Shown: positions 32,344-39,538 of the stretch, in pieces
Numbering within the stretch: position 1 is the stretch's first letter
Layout: each line of letters opens with the position of its first letter
Assembly: GCA_964393615.1 (NCBI GenBank)
Contig: CAYMUR010000046.1
Span: forward strand, 1 to 39,538
Direction: 5' to 3'
Length of the DNA: 39,538 bases
Origin: CAYMUR01 sp964393615
GTDB lineage: Bacteria; Planctomycetota; Planctomycetia; Pirellulales; Pirellulaceae
Translations under genes and position numbers: made by a program
Notes under the pieces: model-generated
What the model saw: the letters and a program-made list of their open reading frames with translations, nothing else
What the model was told of the DNA's origin: nothing
The model's database searches: none

Positions 32344-33975
32344 ATGAGTGAAATCCTTTTCCATTATCAAGAGATCTATCCCACGACATGGGCTTATGTC
32401 TCGTCGCTGATAATTATCGGCTTGTTTTTCAAGTTCAGTCGGTTTTGGAGTGTGCGCAATCTCGACTTGGTACTGCTTGTTTTGCTTTCTCCTGGATTGC
32501 TGTGCATTTATTTCGGACAGGAGATTCAGCAGGATTCACGGCAGATGCCAGTGAACTCGATAGACACAGTGAACTCGGCAGACCAGAAGACACTTGGCGA
32601 ATCACCAGCTGCGCCAAGTAACGGTAAAAATCTTACGGAAAACGATTTGCAATCGGAACACTCCAGTTTGGGTGAAAACGATCAGGACCTGGATGAAGAT
32701 CGAGATAGATCAAAACAATTGTCATTGGTCAATCAGGATTTAGAAAACAGGTCGATTGACATGGTTGATTTGGACCCATCGTCAGTCGATCCAGTGTCAG
32801 TCGAAATGGCCACTTCGACTCCTGCATCACGTGAACGGTCACGAGGAATCAGTATTGAGAGTTTGGGTTATGTATGGATATTTGCTGTGGGGGCATTATT
32901 TTTGGTGCGATTGTTAATCGATCCGGCGATGGTACGTCGTCCGTTGCTGGCACCAAATTTGACATTCGGTGGATTGACATTTGTTTGTTGCTCGCTGTTT
33001 GTTTTCCTTATGACAAATGTGATTACTGGGGAGCCAACTCCCGAAGACCTGAAGGGTCCGTCGGCCGCAGAAAAGATTTTGGCAAAGCAGGAATTCGCTC
33101 AGGACAGCGATACTCATGTCCAACACGGTCCAGGGATACCACTGTTGTATGTGATACCGACCATTATTACTGCCTGGGTAAATAGTGCAGACGATGTGCC
33201 TACGACCGAGCAGAAGCACGTCCACTATGTTTATGCAGCGAAGTTGATGGCAATGCTTTGCCAATTAGCCATTGTTGTTGGGCTGGTTGTGATAGGTTAC
33301 CGTCATTTTGAGAATGTCCGAGCAGGAATGGGTGCAGCGGTGCTTTACCTGTTACTGCCTTATACTGCCTTGATGACCGAACGAGTAATGCACGTGTTAC
33401 CAGCGGCTTTATTAGTTTGGGCCGTGGTGTTTTACCGTCGTCCAGAGATATCTGGAGGACTTCTTGGATTCGCCACCGCTGCGATCTACTATCCGTTTTT
33501 TCTTTTGCCGTTGTGGATCGGTTTTTATTGGCAACGAGGACTAGTCCGTTTCGTGGTTGGTGTTTTTATGAGTCTAGCACTCGTTGTATTGTCATTGGTA
33601 TGGATCACGAGTGATCTGTCTCATTGCTGGAGCTATCTACGACCGATACGTGAATTAGTGATTCTGAATAACCAAGGATTACAGGGTTTCTGGCTGGGCC
33701 TTGGCGAAGCATGGAGATCCTATCGTTATCCGGTCCAGGCAGCATATTTTGGGATTAGTCTGGCCATGGCGCTGTGGCCTGCGCAAAAAAATCTGGGTAC
33801 CTTGCTTAGCTGTTCTGCTACGATTATGTTGGCGACGCAGTATTGGCACGGATACGATGGTGGGCTGTACATGGCGTGGTACATGCCACTAGTGCTGTTG
33901 ACAATTTTTCGACCTAATTTGGAAGATCGTGTTGCGTTGGCTGTCTTGGGGAATTTCTGGCCAAGCCGGCGCTGA
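32344..33975 (+). CDS. Hypothetical multi-spanning membrane protein, possible lipid-linked sugar transferase
   Basis: A 543-residue integral membrane protein. Two membrane helices near residues 15-35 and 42-60 are followed by a hydrophilic stretch of about 110 residues (roughly 65-175), rich in Ser, Asp, Glu and Asn, with small internal duplications. A further seven to nine helices follow from about residue 180. One loop contains GPGIPLLYVIPTIITAW and another LLPYTALMTERVMHVLPAA. The architecture resembles polytopic GT-C-type mannosyltransferases (GT87-like), which act on lipid-linked sugars, but I cannot locate the acidic catalytic loop with confidence. No neighbour supports this. The start ATG lacks a clear ribosome site. 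Treat as a membrane protein of unknown function. Confidence 0.6.
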   Translation: MSEILFHYQEIYPTTWAYVSSLIIIGLFFKFSRFWSVRNLDLVLLVLLSPGLLCIYFGQEIQQDSRQMPVNSIDTVNSADQKTLGESPAAPSNGKNLTENDLQSEHSSLGENDQDLDEDRDRSKQLSLVNQDLENRSIDMVDLDPSSVDPVSVEMATSTPASRERSRGISIESLGYVWIFAVGALFLVRLLIDPAMVRRPLLAPNLTFGGLTFVCCSLFVFLMTNVITGEPTPEDLKGPSAAEKILAKQEFAQDSDTHVQHGPGIPLLYVIPTIITAWVNSADDVPTTEQKHVHYVYAAKLMAMLCQLAIVVGLVVIGYRHFENVRAGMGAAVLYLLLPYTALMTERVMHVLPAALLVWAVVFYRRPEISGGLLGFATAAIYYPFFLLPLWIGFYWQRGLVRFVVGVFMSLALVVLSLVWITSDLSHCWSYLRPIRELVILNNQGLQGFWLGLGEAWRSYRYPVQAAYFGISLAMALWPAQKNLGTLLSCSATIMLATQYWHGYDGGLYMAWYMPLVLLTIFRPNLEDRVALAVLGNFWPSRR

Positions 33976-34037
33976 AACACAGAGGCACTAGAGACCACGC
34001 TGCGTTGGGAGTGCCCCTTTTCCGATAACTCGGGAGC

Positions 34038-35351
34038 TCAACGGCGTCGCTCGAGAATTTGCTGAATCTGTTGGAGAACCAATTCGCTATTTTCTTCGAG
34101 TTGCATTCGGCGTAAGCGTTTCTGTAATTCCGGATCAGAAGTTGTCGCAAGAACCGTAATTGCGGCAATGCGTACTTGGGGGTCTATGTCTTCACATAAC
34201 CATGTCCACCAGCGTTCAGTATCGATAGGAACACTTGGTAACATACGCGTCAACCGTATCCGTTGTTGAGGGTTTGACGCTCCTAATAATTTGGCCAGCT
34301 GTAATTCTTTGTTGTTGAATCCCCGGTTAACAAGTTCTTCTTGGGCTGCCTGTCTTTGGCTGGATGAATCACTGTGGAGCCAATGGATAAGCTCGCGCTC
34401 AGCAATGAGTTGCAAGTTGGGAAATTCCTGATCGTGAGACGATGGAGAGCCATTGTTCAACGGACCCCAGTTTAAGCGTTGACCAGACATTGGCAGATGA
34501 CTGGTAGTTGGTTGTTCTTGTCCGCCACGTGGTAGCCTGTTGGCAAACGGTGGGTCTAAGGGGGCTGGTTCTTGTAGATGGTGGTTGACAGGCTTGTCGC
34601 GGCTAAACTTTAGATCAGATGGAGAATCTGTCCAGTAAGGCTTTTTCTGGCGGGTTGATCGCGGTCGAATCTCGCTGGGCGGTAACGCAGACGGGATGTT
34701 AGCAATTTCTAGTGGGAGGTCTCCCCCGGGGATTTCTGGAAGTTCATCGAAAGCAATTTCATGGTCAGTTGCTGATTGGGTAGGGTTGGTAGTTGATTGC
34801 CGATCCTTTCTGTGAGCTTCCACGATTAGATTTGCCGAGGCAGTTTGATGGCTGCCGGCGGCGTGCAAAATCGTTTCACAATTTTGAACCAATTGGATTT
34901 TTGCAGATGCTGGCATGTCCGCTGGCCAGACCAGCATTTGCATGGCTAAATCAACAGCCCAGCGACGTTCTTGTTCGTTTAGATCTGCCGATTGGTGTGC
35001 TAGTTGACGAGCTAAATGTTCCAGTCGGGGAGTCGCCTGTTGTGTTGGTTGTAATCGCCATTGGGAAAATTGTTCGCTCAGTATGGTGCGAGACGCAGTA
35101 GCAACTGATCGCCGGCGATGAGAAAGTGAGTGGATAAGGATTTCGATGCCAGGTCTACCCAATTGCGCAATTTTCTCAAGTTGCCGGTGCACTTCAAGGT
35201 CATTAAGAATGTCGAGTTCCGCTTCCCAGCGTAGAGCCAATTGGTGTGATGGTTGCCAGATTGGTACAACGGCCATGACGATAGAGACACCGACTGCAAA
35301 GAGTATTGTTAACACCACGCCAGTTTTTACTCGATACGGTGTTTGGAACAT
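34038..35351 (-). CDS. Membrane-anchored HEAT-repeat-like protein
   Basis: A 437-residue protein with one N-terminal membrane helix (about residues 12-34, VVLTILFAVGVSIVMAVVP). A first helical block (about residues 40-165) and a C-terminal helical block (about residues 320-437, PQVRIAAITVLATTSDPELQKRLRRM) resemble HEAT-type repeats. They are joined by a long low-complexity Pro/Ser/Gln/Asn-rich linker (about residues 180-315). The ATG at 35349-35351 is preferred over a TTG three codons upstream. An 8-bp perfect hairpin (35385-35408) lies just upstream of the start. Such repeats mediate protein contacts; the protein may be a periplasmic scaffold. I do not recognise a specific family. Confidence 0.65.
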   Translation of the reverse strand: MFQTPYRVKTGVVLTILFAVGVSIVMAVVPIWQPSHQLALRWEAELDILNDLEVHRQLEKIAQLGRPGIEILIHSLSHRRRSVATASRTILSEQFSQWRLQPTQQATPRLEHLARQLAHQSADLNEQERRWAVDLAMQMLVWPADMPASAKIQLVQNCETILHAAGSHQTASANLIVEAHRKDRQSTTNPTQSATDHEIAFDELPEIPGGDLPLEIANIPSALPPSEIRPRSTRQKKPYWTDSPSDLKFSRDKPVNHHLQEPAPLDPPFANRLPRGGQEQPTTSHLPMSGQRLNWGPLNNGSPSSHDQEFPNLQLIAERELIHWLHSDSSSQRQAAQEELVNRGFNNKELQLAKLLGASNPQQRIRLTRMLPSVPIDTERWWTWLCEDIDPQVRIAAITVLATTSDPELQKRLRRMQLEENSELVLQQIQQILERRR

Positions 35352-35738
35352 GGTTTTCAACCGGGGGTGTTGTTGAAAGTGTGGCGAACGACAATAAGCA
35401 GTCGTTCGGCTTGAGATAGTTGTGAATATTTAGACTTGGGGCATGTAGTTGACAGTGTCTGATCTCTTCATTTTTGTCTAACAGAATCCTGGTTTTGTTG
35501 GAAGCGGAAGAACTCCTCAAGCTCAGAAATAAATACGCTGCCCTGGGTGCTTGCTTGACAGCGTTGCTACCCATCTGATTTTCACTGATTCTTCTGCCGG
35601 CATTCAGCCGAATAATTCTTACAACCGGTCTACTTTGATCGGCAAATCATCGCACGGAAATAGCACCACCCCGTGCACGATGTCATGCTGCGACAGTTCC
35701 ACAAGGGGGGAAATGTGGCGCCGAGCAATAAATTTGCC
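35352..35738. other. Divergent intergenic region
   Basis: About 387 bases between divergent genes. It holds the inverted repeat CGAACGAC aataagca GTCGTTCG (35385-35408). A frame beginning near 35551 overlaps the next gene in another phase and has no protein-like composition. No clear promoter is recognised. Confidence 0.5.
35385..35408 (-). promoter_or_regulatory. 8-bp perfect inverted repeat upstream of the HEAT-like gene
   Basis: CGAACGAC and GTCGTTCG with an 8-base loop, centred about 45 bases before the ATG of the minus-strand gene. It could be an operator or a leader hairpin. Confidence 0.35.
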
Positions 35739-36692
35739 ATGGTGGAACAGCAAGTTCCATTATGGTGTATCGCGTTTGTGGCAGGTTTGCTGTGTTTCGC
35801 GGTGCGCGATGTTCGATCGCAAGCATTGCCACTACCGACCACGTTCGAGAAACGATCCATCGACTCGACCAGTAGCCGATTGGTACGTCTTGACGGAACA
35901 CGTAATTTTCCGCTGGCAAATCTCACGCCAATGGCGAGGAAACGGGTCGAATACGTACTTGCAAAACCGACGCTCTTTCGTCGCATCATCGTCCAGGATA
36001 TCGAATGTGACCGGGACCTGTTTGTATTCATGGTGCGAAACCCCGAAATTGTGGTCAATATCTGGGAGCTGATGGGCATTACGGAAATGCAGTTATTGCG
36101 TACCAGTCCTGATAAGATTCACCTGGATGACGGTCAAGGCACTGTGAGCATGATCGAGATGCTCTATGGGACACCGAATGTGCACATTGCCTACGCAGAT
36201 GGAATGTACCAAGGACCTTTGTTTGGCCGTACTCTGAAAGCAAAGTGTGCTTTTGCAATGCACACGTGGTACACGCGTCATCAAGACGGACGTCCCTTGG
36301 TGAGTTGCCAGCTCGATGTTTTTGTGCGAGTGGAAAACCTAGGTGTTGATTTGTTGACCAGGACTCTGAGGCCAGTGGTTGCAAGAATGGCAGACTATAA
36401 TTTTTCAGAATCAACTCAGTTCATTAGCCAGATATCCCAGGCCGCAGTCAAAAACGGTCCTGGTGTACAGCGGTTGGCACACCGTTTGACTGACGTTGAC
36501 CCTGGTATCCAAAAACAATTTGTCCGTTTGACAGGTGCGATTAGTATTGGAAAAAGGACTCCTGCTACCGAAACACCTGTTGGGGCTGTTGGTTCATCGG
36601 TTCTGGCAGGCCTGGAAAAACCTGGAATTTCCATCACCAGTCGCAAGACGCCGTTACAGTTGCGTCGAACTCGGTTCTTGCAACGCAAGTGA
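35739..36692 (+). CDS. Secreted protein of a planctomycete-type family, unknown function
   Basis: A 317-residue protein with a signal peptide (about residues 1-27, PLWCIAFVAGLLCFAV core, ending VRSQA). The mature part contains a patterned segment around NLTPMARKRVEYVLAKPTL, then DIECDRDLFVFMVRNPEIVV, NIWELMGITEMQLLRT, a basic C-terminal tail, and several short beta segments (GPLFGRTLKAKCAF, CQLDVFVRVENLGVD). I recall this pattern, with NPEIVVNIWELMGIT, as widespread in planctomycetes, but know no function. The frame is open 22 codons upstream to a GTG, but the ATG at 35739 starts the signal peptide, and no ribosome site is obvious. Nearby genes give no clue. Confidence 0.75.
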   Translation: MVEQQVPLWCIAFVAGLLCFAVRDVRSQALPLPTTFEKRSIDSTSSRLVRLDGTRNFPLANLTPMARKRVEYVLAKPTLFRRIIVQDIECDRDLFVFMVRNPEIVVNIWELMGITEMQLLRTSPDKIHLDDGQGTVSMIEMLYGTPNVHIAYADGMYQGPLFGRTLKAKCAFAMHTWYTRHQDGRPLVSCQLDVFVRVENLGVDLLTRTLRPVVARMADYNFSESTQFISQISQAAVKNGPGVQRLAHRLTDVDPGIQKQFVRLTGAISIGKRTPATETPVGAVGSSVLAGLEKPGISITSRKTPLQLRRTRFLQRK

Positions 36693-36766
36693 CTTCTTTC
36701 ACTCTCCAGTCACCTCACGGCTACTGTGTCATGAAGGTTTTGTGATACATCCAGCACCACGCATCG

Positions 36767-36796
36767 TTGACACTGTGACTCTCGCAACCGTAGAAT
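36767..36796 (+). promoter_or_regulatory. Promoter of acs
   Basis: TTGACA (36767-36772), an 18-base spacer and TAGAAT (36791-36796) form a good sigma70-like promoter about 90 bases before the acs ATG. The leader contains an 8-base T run (36841-36848). Confidence 0.6.
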
Positions 36797-36886
36797 AACA
36801 GTCCGCACTTTGGTGCCAGTGGTAGTCAAATTGTCACAGGTTTTTTTTGTGGCAGCATTCATAGCTGTGAGACAGGAGCGAATAAA

Positions 36887-38845
36887 ATGTCCCAGGTTTC
36901 AGGCGGAAAAATTGACACAGTCATGCAGGAGGAACGGCAATTTCCTCCTAGCCAAGCCTTTGCCTCGCAGGCCCGTATTCAGTCATTGTCCCAGTACCAG
37001 GAATTGTGGAATGCTGCCAACACCGATCCAGAATCGTTTTGGGGACAACTGGCTCTTCGAGAATTACATTGGTTTGAGCCTTATGGCAAAGTATTCGAGG
37101 GGAATGTGCCCAATGTAAAGTGGTTTGTAGATGGTAAAACCAACGCTTCTTACAATTGCCTTGACAAGCATCTCGGTACGGAACGAGAAAATAAAACAGC
37201 CATTCTCTGGGAAGGTGAGCCGGGAGATACACGTACTCTTACCTACAAGGAATTGCATCAGGAGGTTTCGCAGTTCGCGAATGTTTTGCGAAGGCTCGGA
37301 ATTGAGCAAGGCGATGTGGTGTCAATTTATATGCCCATGGTGCCCGAGCTTGCAATTGCCATGCTGGCCTGTGCACGGGTGGGTGCTGTCCACTCGGTTA
37401 TTTTTGCAGGATTTTCCAGCGAGGCGATCGCTGATCGGAACCAGGATGCTGGTGCAAAGTTGCAACTGACTTCCGATGGGGCCTGGCGACGTGGCAAGGT
37501 ATTGCCACTGAAAGATACAGTTGATGCTGCCCTGCAGAAATCACCTTCCGTGGAGAAATGTGTTGTTTTGCAGCGCACTGGCAATGATGTTCAGATGCAA
37601 GAGGGCCGCGACTTTTGGTGGCACGAGTTAATGGAAAACGCGTCAACCGATTGTCCTGCCCAGCCGCTGGACAGTGAATCGCCTCTTTTCATTCTCTACA
37701 CGAGCGGGTCTACCGGAAAGCCAAAGGGAATCAAACACACAACGGCCGGCTATAATTTGTACGCAAAGCAAACATTTGAATGGGTGTTTGACCATCGGGA
37801 AGATGATATCTACTGGTGTACGGCAGATTGTGGCTGGATCACTGGACACAGCTATATTGTCTATGGTCCCTTGTCGGCTGGCGCTACCACAGTGATGTAT
37901 GAAGGGGCGCCCAATCACCCGGCAGAAAATCGTTTTTGGGACATTATTGAAAGACACAAAGTCACAATCTTTTACACGGCACCGACTGCCATCCGCGCGT
38001 TTATCAAGTGGGGAGATGAGCACGTTGATCAGCATGATCTTTCATCCCTCAGATTGTTGGGCACGGTGGGAGAAGGGATCAATCCCGAAGCCTGGATGTG
38101 GTACCACAGGAAAATCGGTGGTGAACGGTGTCCCATTGTTGACACTTGGTGGCAGACAGAAACTGGTGGCATCATGATGTCGCCCCTGCCTGGTGCGATC
38201 GCTACCAAACCGGGTAGTTGCACGAAACCGCTGCCAGGCGTCATTCCGGCAATCGTTGATGAACAGGGAGAAGAAGTACCCTCCAATAGCGGCGGCATGT
38301 TGTGCATTGCCCAGCCATGGCCTGGAATGTTGCGGGGGATTTGGGGTGATGATGACCGTTTCGTAGAGCAATATTGGAGTAAAATACCTGGCAAATATTT
38401 AACGGGAGACAATGCACGTTGTGACAGCGATGGGTATTACTGGATCATGGGCCGCATCGATGACGTGATCAATGTTTCTGGACATCGGCTCAGTACCATC
38501 GAAGTGGAGAGTGCCCTGGTGAGCCATCCACACGTTGCCGAAGCAGCGGCCATTGGCAGGCCCGATGAGATTAAAGGACAAGCGATTGCAGTCTTTGTAA
38601 CCCTTAAGGACGTCGAACCCAGTGACGAACTTCTGCGAGAGTTAAAGCAGCATGTCCGACAGGAAATCGGTGCCCTGGCGCAGCCAGACGATATTCACTT
38701 TACCGCTGCTTTACCGAAAACACGTAGTGGCAAGATCATGCGACGCCTTTTACGAGATATTGCCGAAGGAAAAGAACAGATCGGAGACACGAGTACCCTG
38801 GAAGACTATAGCGTGTTAGCAAAACTTCGTGAGGAAGATGAGTAG
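36887..38845 (+). CDS. acs: Acetyl-CoA synthetase (AMP-forming)
   Basis: A 652-residue Acs that makes acetyl-CoA from acetate, ATP and CoA through acetyl-AMP. The adenylation motifs are YTSGSTGKPKG, DTWWQTETGG and the YLTGDNARCDSDGYYWIMGR hinge region. The catalytic and acetylation-sensitive lysine is Lys616 in PKTRSGKIMRR. Length and order are normal for the family. AGGAG (36874-36878) lies 8 bases before the ATG, and a good promoter is visible at 36767-36796, so the gene is probably transcribed alone. Its stop is one base from the end of the macro-domain gene on the other strand. Lys616 is the site that protein acetylation and sirtuin deacetylation control in other bacteria; that regulation is inferred here. 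Confidence 0.97.
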   Translation: MSQVSGGKIDTVMQEERQFPPSQAFASQARIQSLSQYQELWNAANTDPESFWGQLALRELHWFEPYGKVFEGNVPNVKWFVDGKTNASYNCLDKHLGTERENKTAILWEGEPGDTRTLTYKELHQEVSQFANVLRRLGIEQGDVVSIYMPMVPELAIAMLACARVGAVHSVIFAGFSSEAIADRNQDAGAKLQLTSDGAWRRGKVLPLKDTVDAALQKSPSVEKCVVLQRTGNDVQMQEGRDFWWHELMENASTDCPAQPLDSESPLFILYTSGSTGKPKGIKHTTAGYNLYAKQTFEWVFDHREDDIYWCTADCGWITGHSYIVYGPLSAGATTVMYEGAPNHPAENRFWDIIERHKVTIFYTAPTAIRAFIKWGDEHVDQHDLSSLRLLGTVGEGINPEAWMWYHRKIGGERCPIVDTWWQTETGGIMMSPLPGAIATKPGSCTKPLPGVIPAIVDEQGEEVPSNSGGMLCIAQPWPGMLRGIWGDDDRFVEQYWSKIPGKYLTGDNARCDSDGYYWIMGRIDDVINVSGHRLSTIEVESALVSHPHVAEAAAIGRPDEIKGQAIAVFVTLKDVEPSDELLRELKQHVRQEIGALAQPDDIHFTAALPKTRSGKIMRRLLRDIAEGKEQIGDTSTLEDYSVLAKLREEDE

Positions 38846-38846
38846 G

Positions 38847-39389
38847 TCACGTTGTGGTTAATGCGGTTAAGGTCTCTTTAAATACCCTATATGCTTTGTC
38901 GTCAAAGAGTACGAACCGTACCAGTTCGGGTTGAGTTGCCGTCTGCAGGAATTCTATCACAGTACCCAGGGCGATATGTGCTGCTTGGTCGAATGGATAG
39001 CCATATGCCCCTGTACTGATGGAGGGAAATGAGATGCTACGACAATCGTACTCGACTGCTAATTTCAGGCAATTGTGGTAAGCGTTACCCAGCAGCGCTG
39101 CTTCATTTTTCTGGCCCTCGTTCCAAACCGGGCCCACGGCATGGATAACGAATTGTGCCTGCAGATCTCCGGCCCCTGAGATGACGGCTGTCCCCGTTGA
39201 ACAGCCGTTTGGGTAACGCCGTTTGGTTTCGGCTATGATCTTGGCACCGCCAGCACGGTGAATGGCTCCGTCTACACCACCACCTCCGGATAACTCAGAG
39301 TTAGCGGCGTTGACGATTGCATCGGTTGCTTCGTGAGTTACATCGCCACGGGTTAATTCGAGCGTTTTTCCATGGATGGTGACCAACAT
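38847..39389 (-). CDS. Macro-domain protein, probable O-acetyl-ADP-ribose deacetylase
   Basis: A 180-residue single macro domain of the YmdB/MacroD type, which hydrolyses O-acetyl-ADP-ribose or ADP-ribosyl links on proteins. Seen are DAIVNAANSELSGGGGVDGAI with the active-site Asn and Asp, IHRAGG, HAVGPVW and the SISTGAYGYP phosphate loop. The ATG at 39387-39389 gives the same length as E. coli YmdB; an ATG at 39447-39449 would add 20 residues that do not match the family and lies inside a 12-bp inverted repeat. No clear ribosome site is seen for either. The gene ends one base from acs on the opposite strand. Acetate released here is a substrate for Acs, so a functional link is possible but unproven. 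Confidence 0.92.
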   Translation of the reverse strand: MLVTIHGKTLELTRGDVTHEATDAIVNAANSELSGGGGVDGAIHRAGGAKIIAETKRRYPNGCSTGTAVISGAGDLQAQFVIHAVGPVWNEGQKNEAALLGNAYHNCLKLAVEYDCRSISFPSISTGAYGYPFDQAAHIALGTVIEFLQTATQPELVRFVLFDDKAYRVFKETLTALTTT

Positions 39390-39446
39390 GATGATTTGTC
39401 CAATCCATTCGATGAAATAGTAGTTTTCAGAGAATGGCTGTGAATT

Positions 39447-39475
39447 CATGCGAATACAATAAGTGTATTCGCATG
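39447..39475 (-). promoter_or_regulatory. Perfect 12-bp inverted repeat upstream of the macro-domain gene
   Basis: CATGCGAATACA (39447-39458), loop ataag, TGTATTCGCATG (39464-39475). The perfect 12-bp arms lie about 58-86 bases upstream of the preferred start and would contain the alternative ATG at 39447-39449. It may be an operator or a leader hairpin. Confidence 0.6.
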
Positions 39476-39538
39476 CTGTTTCAGAACAGAAGTGACACTT
39501 GCATCTTTATAAGTGCTGCGTATGTTCAGCGTACCATA

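Noticed and set aside
32322..32349. TTGACA-16-TATGAG promoter at the start of the membrane protein gene
   Set aside because: The -10 box would contain the start codon, so transcripts would begin inside the gene.
35551..36072. 173-codon frame overlapping the secreted protein gene
   Set aside because: It lies in another phase over a gene with a signal peptide and planctomycete-type motifs, and its composition is not protein-like.
1..39538. CRISPR arrays, insertion sequences, prophage, tRNA and rRNA genes
   Set aside because: None seen: repeats are too short and lack spacers, no transposase or integrase motif appears, and no cloverleaf or rRNA core sequence was recognised by eye.

Overview
The window reads as a chromosomal segment of a planctomycete, most likely of the Pirellulales type. 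The evidence is a DUF1549/DUF1553 protein followed by a Tat-exported DUF1501 protein, a secreted surface protein of the YTV-like repeat kind, several secreted or membrane proteins resembling planctomycete-restricted families, and wide spaces between genes. Base composition is close to balanced. There is no phage, insertion sequence, CRISPR array, rRNA or tRNA that I can recognise. A run of 100 N (7082-7181) marks an assembly gap, so the window comes from a scaffolded draft.

Layout. 1-2.0 kb: succinyl-CoA synthetase sucC (5' end cut off) and sucD. 2.65-6.95 kb: two-gene DUF1549/DUF1553 + DUF1501 unit. 7.0-10.6 kb: a gap, a 40-residue reading frame with a strong Shine-Dalgarno, a four-helix membrane protein, an exostosin-like glycosyltransferase candidate, a Cys-motif lipoprotein and a secreted HMA-domain protein. 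10.7-13.2 kb (minus): a dicarboxylate/amino-acid symporter and an orphan ParA. 13.5-17.0 kb: rhomboid protease (plus), then a BshC-like protein and a family 2 glycosyltransferase (minus). 17.2-22.6 kb (plus): pabA/trpG-type amidotransferase overlapping moeA, lnt, and a coiled-coil membrane protein overlapping a 73-residue membrane protein. 23.0-27.1 kb: gyrA and a UDP-glucose 6-dehydrogenase. 27.9-30.7 kb: YTV-like surface protein and a BRCT + MerR-type HTH + TPR fusion. 30.9-36.7 kb: zinc-dependent dehydrogenase (minus), a large membrane protein, a HEAT-like membrane-anchored protein (minus) and a secreted planctomycete-type protein. 36.9-39.4 kb: acetyl-CoA synthetase (acs) convergent with a macro-domain protein.

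How the genes fit together. Central metabolism (sucCD, acs), envelope building (lnt, glycosyltransferases, ugd, YTV-like protein, DUF1501 unit) and cofactor synthesis (pabA, moeA) dominate. The acs/macro pair ends one base apart and could connect acetate, acetyl-CoA and O-acetyl-ADP-ribose. 

The least ordinary items are the BRCT-MerR-TPR fusion, an isolated intrinsic terminator between divergent parA and rhomboid genes (possible small RNA), a palindrome over a good promoter upstream of the coiled-coil gene, a perfect 12-bp inverted repeat at the macro-domain gene, GyrA with proline at the position equivalent to E. coli Asp87, and a recurring pattern of short tandem duplications in intergenic DNA, two of which cover the sucC and sucD stop codons. 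I do not see a clear new defence or mobile system.
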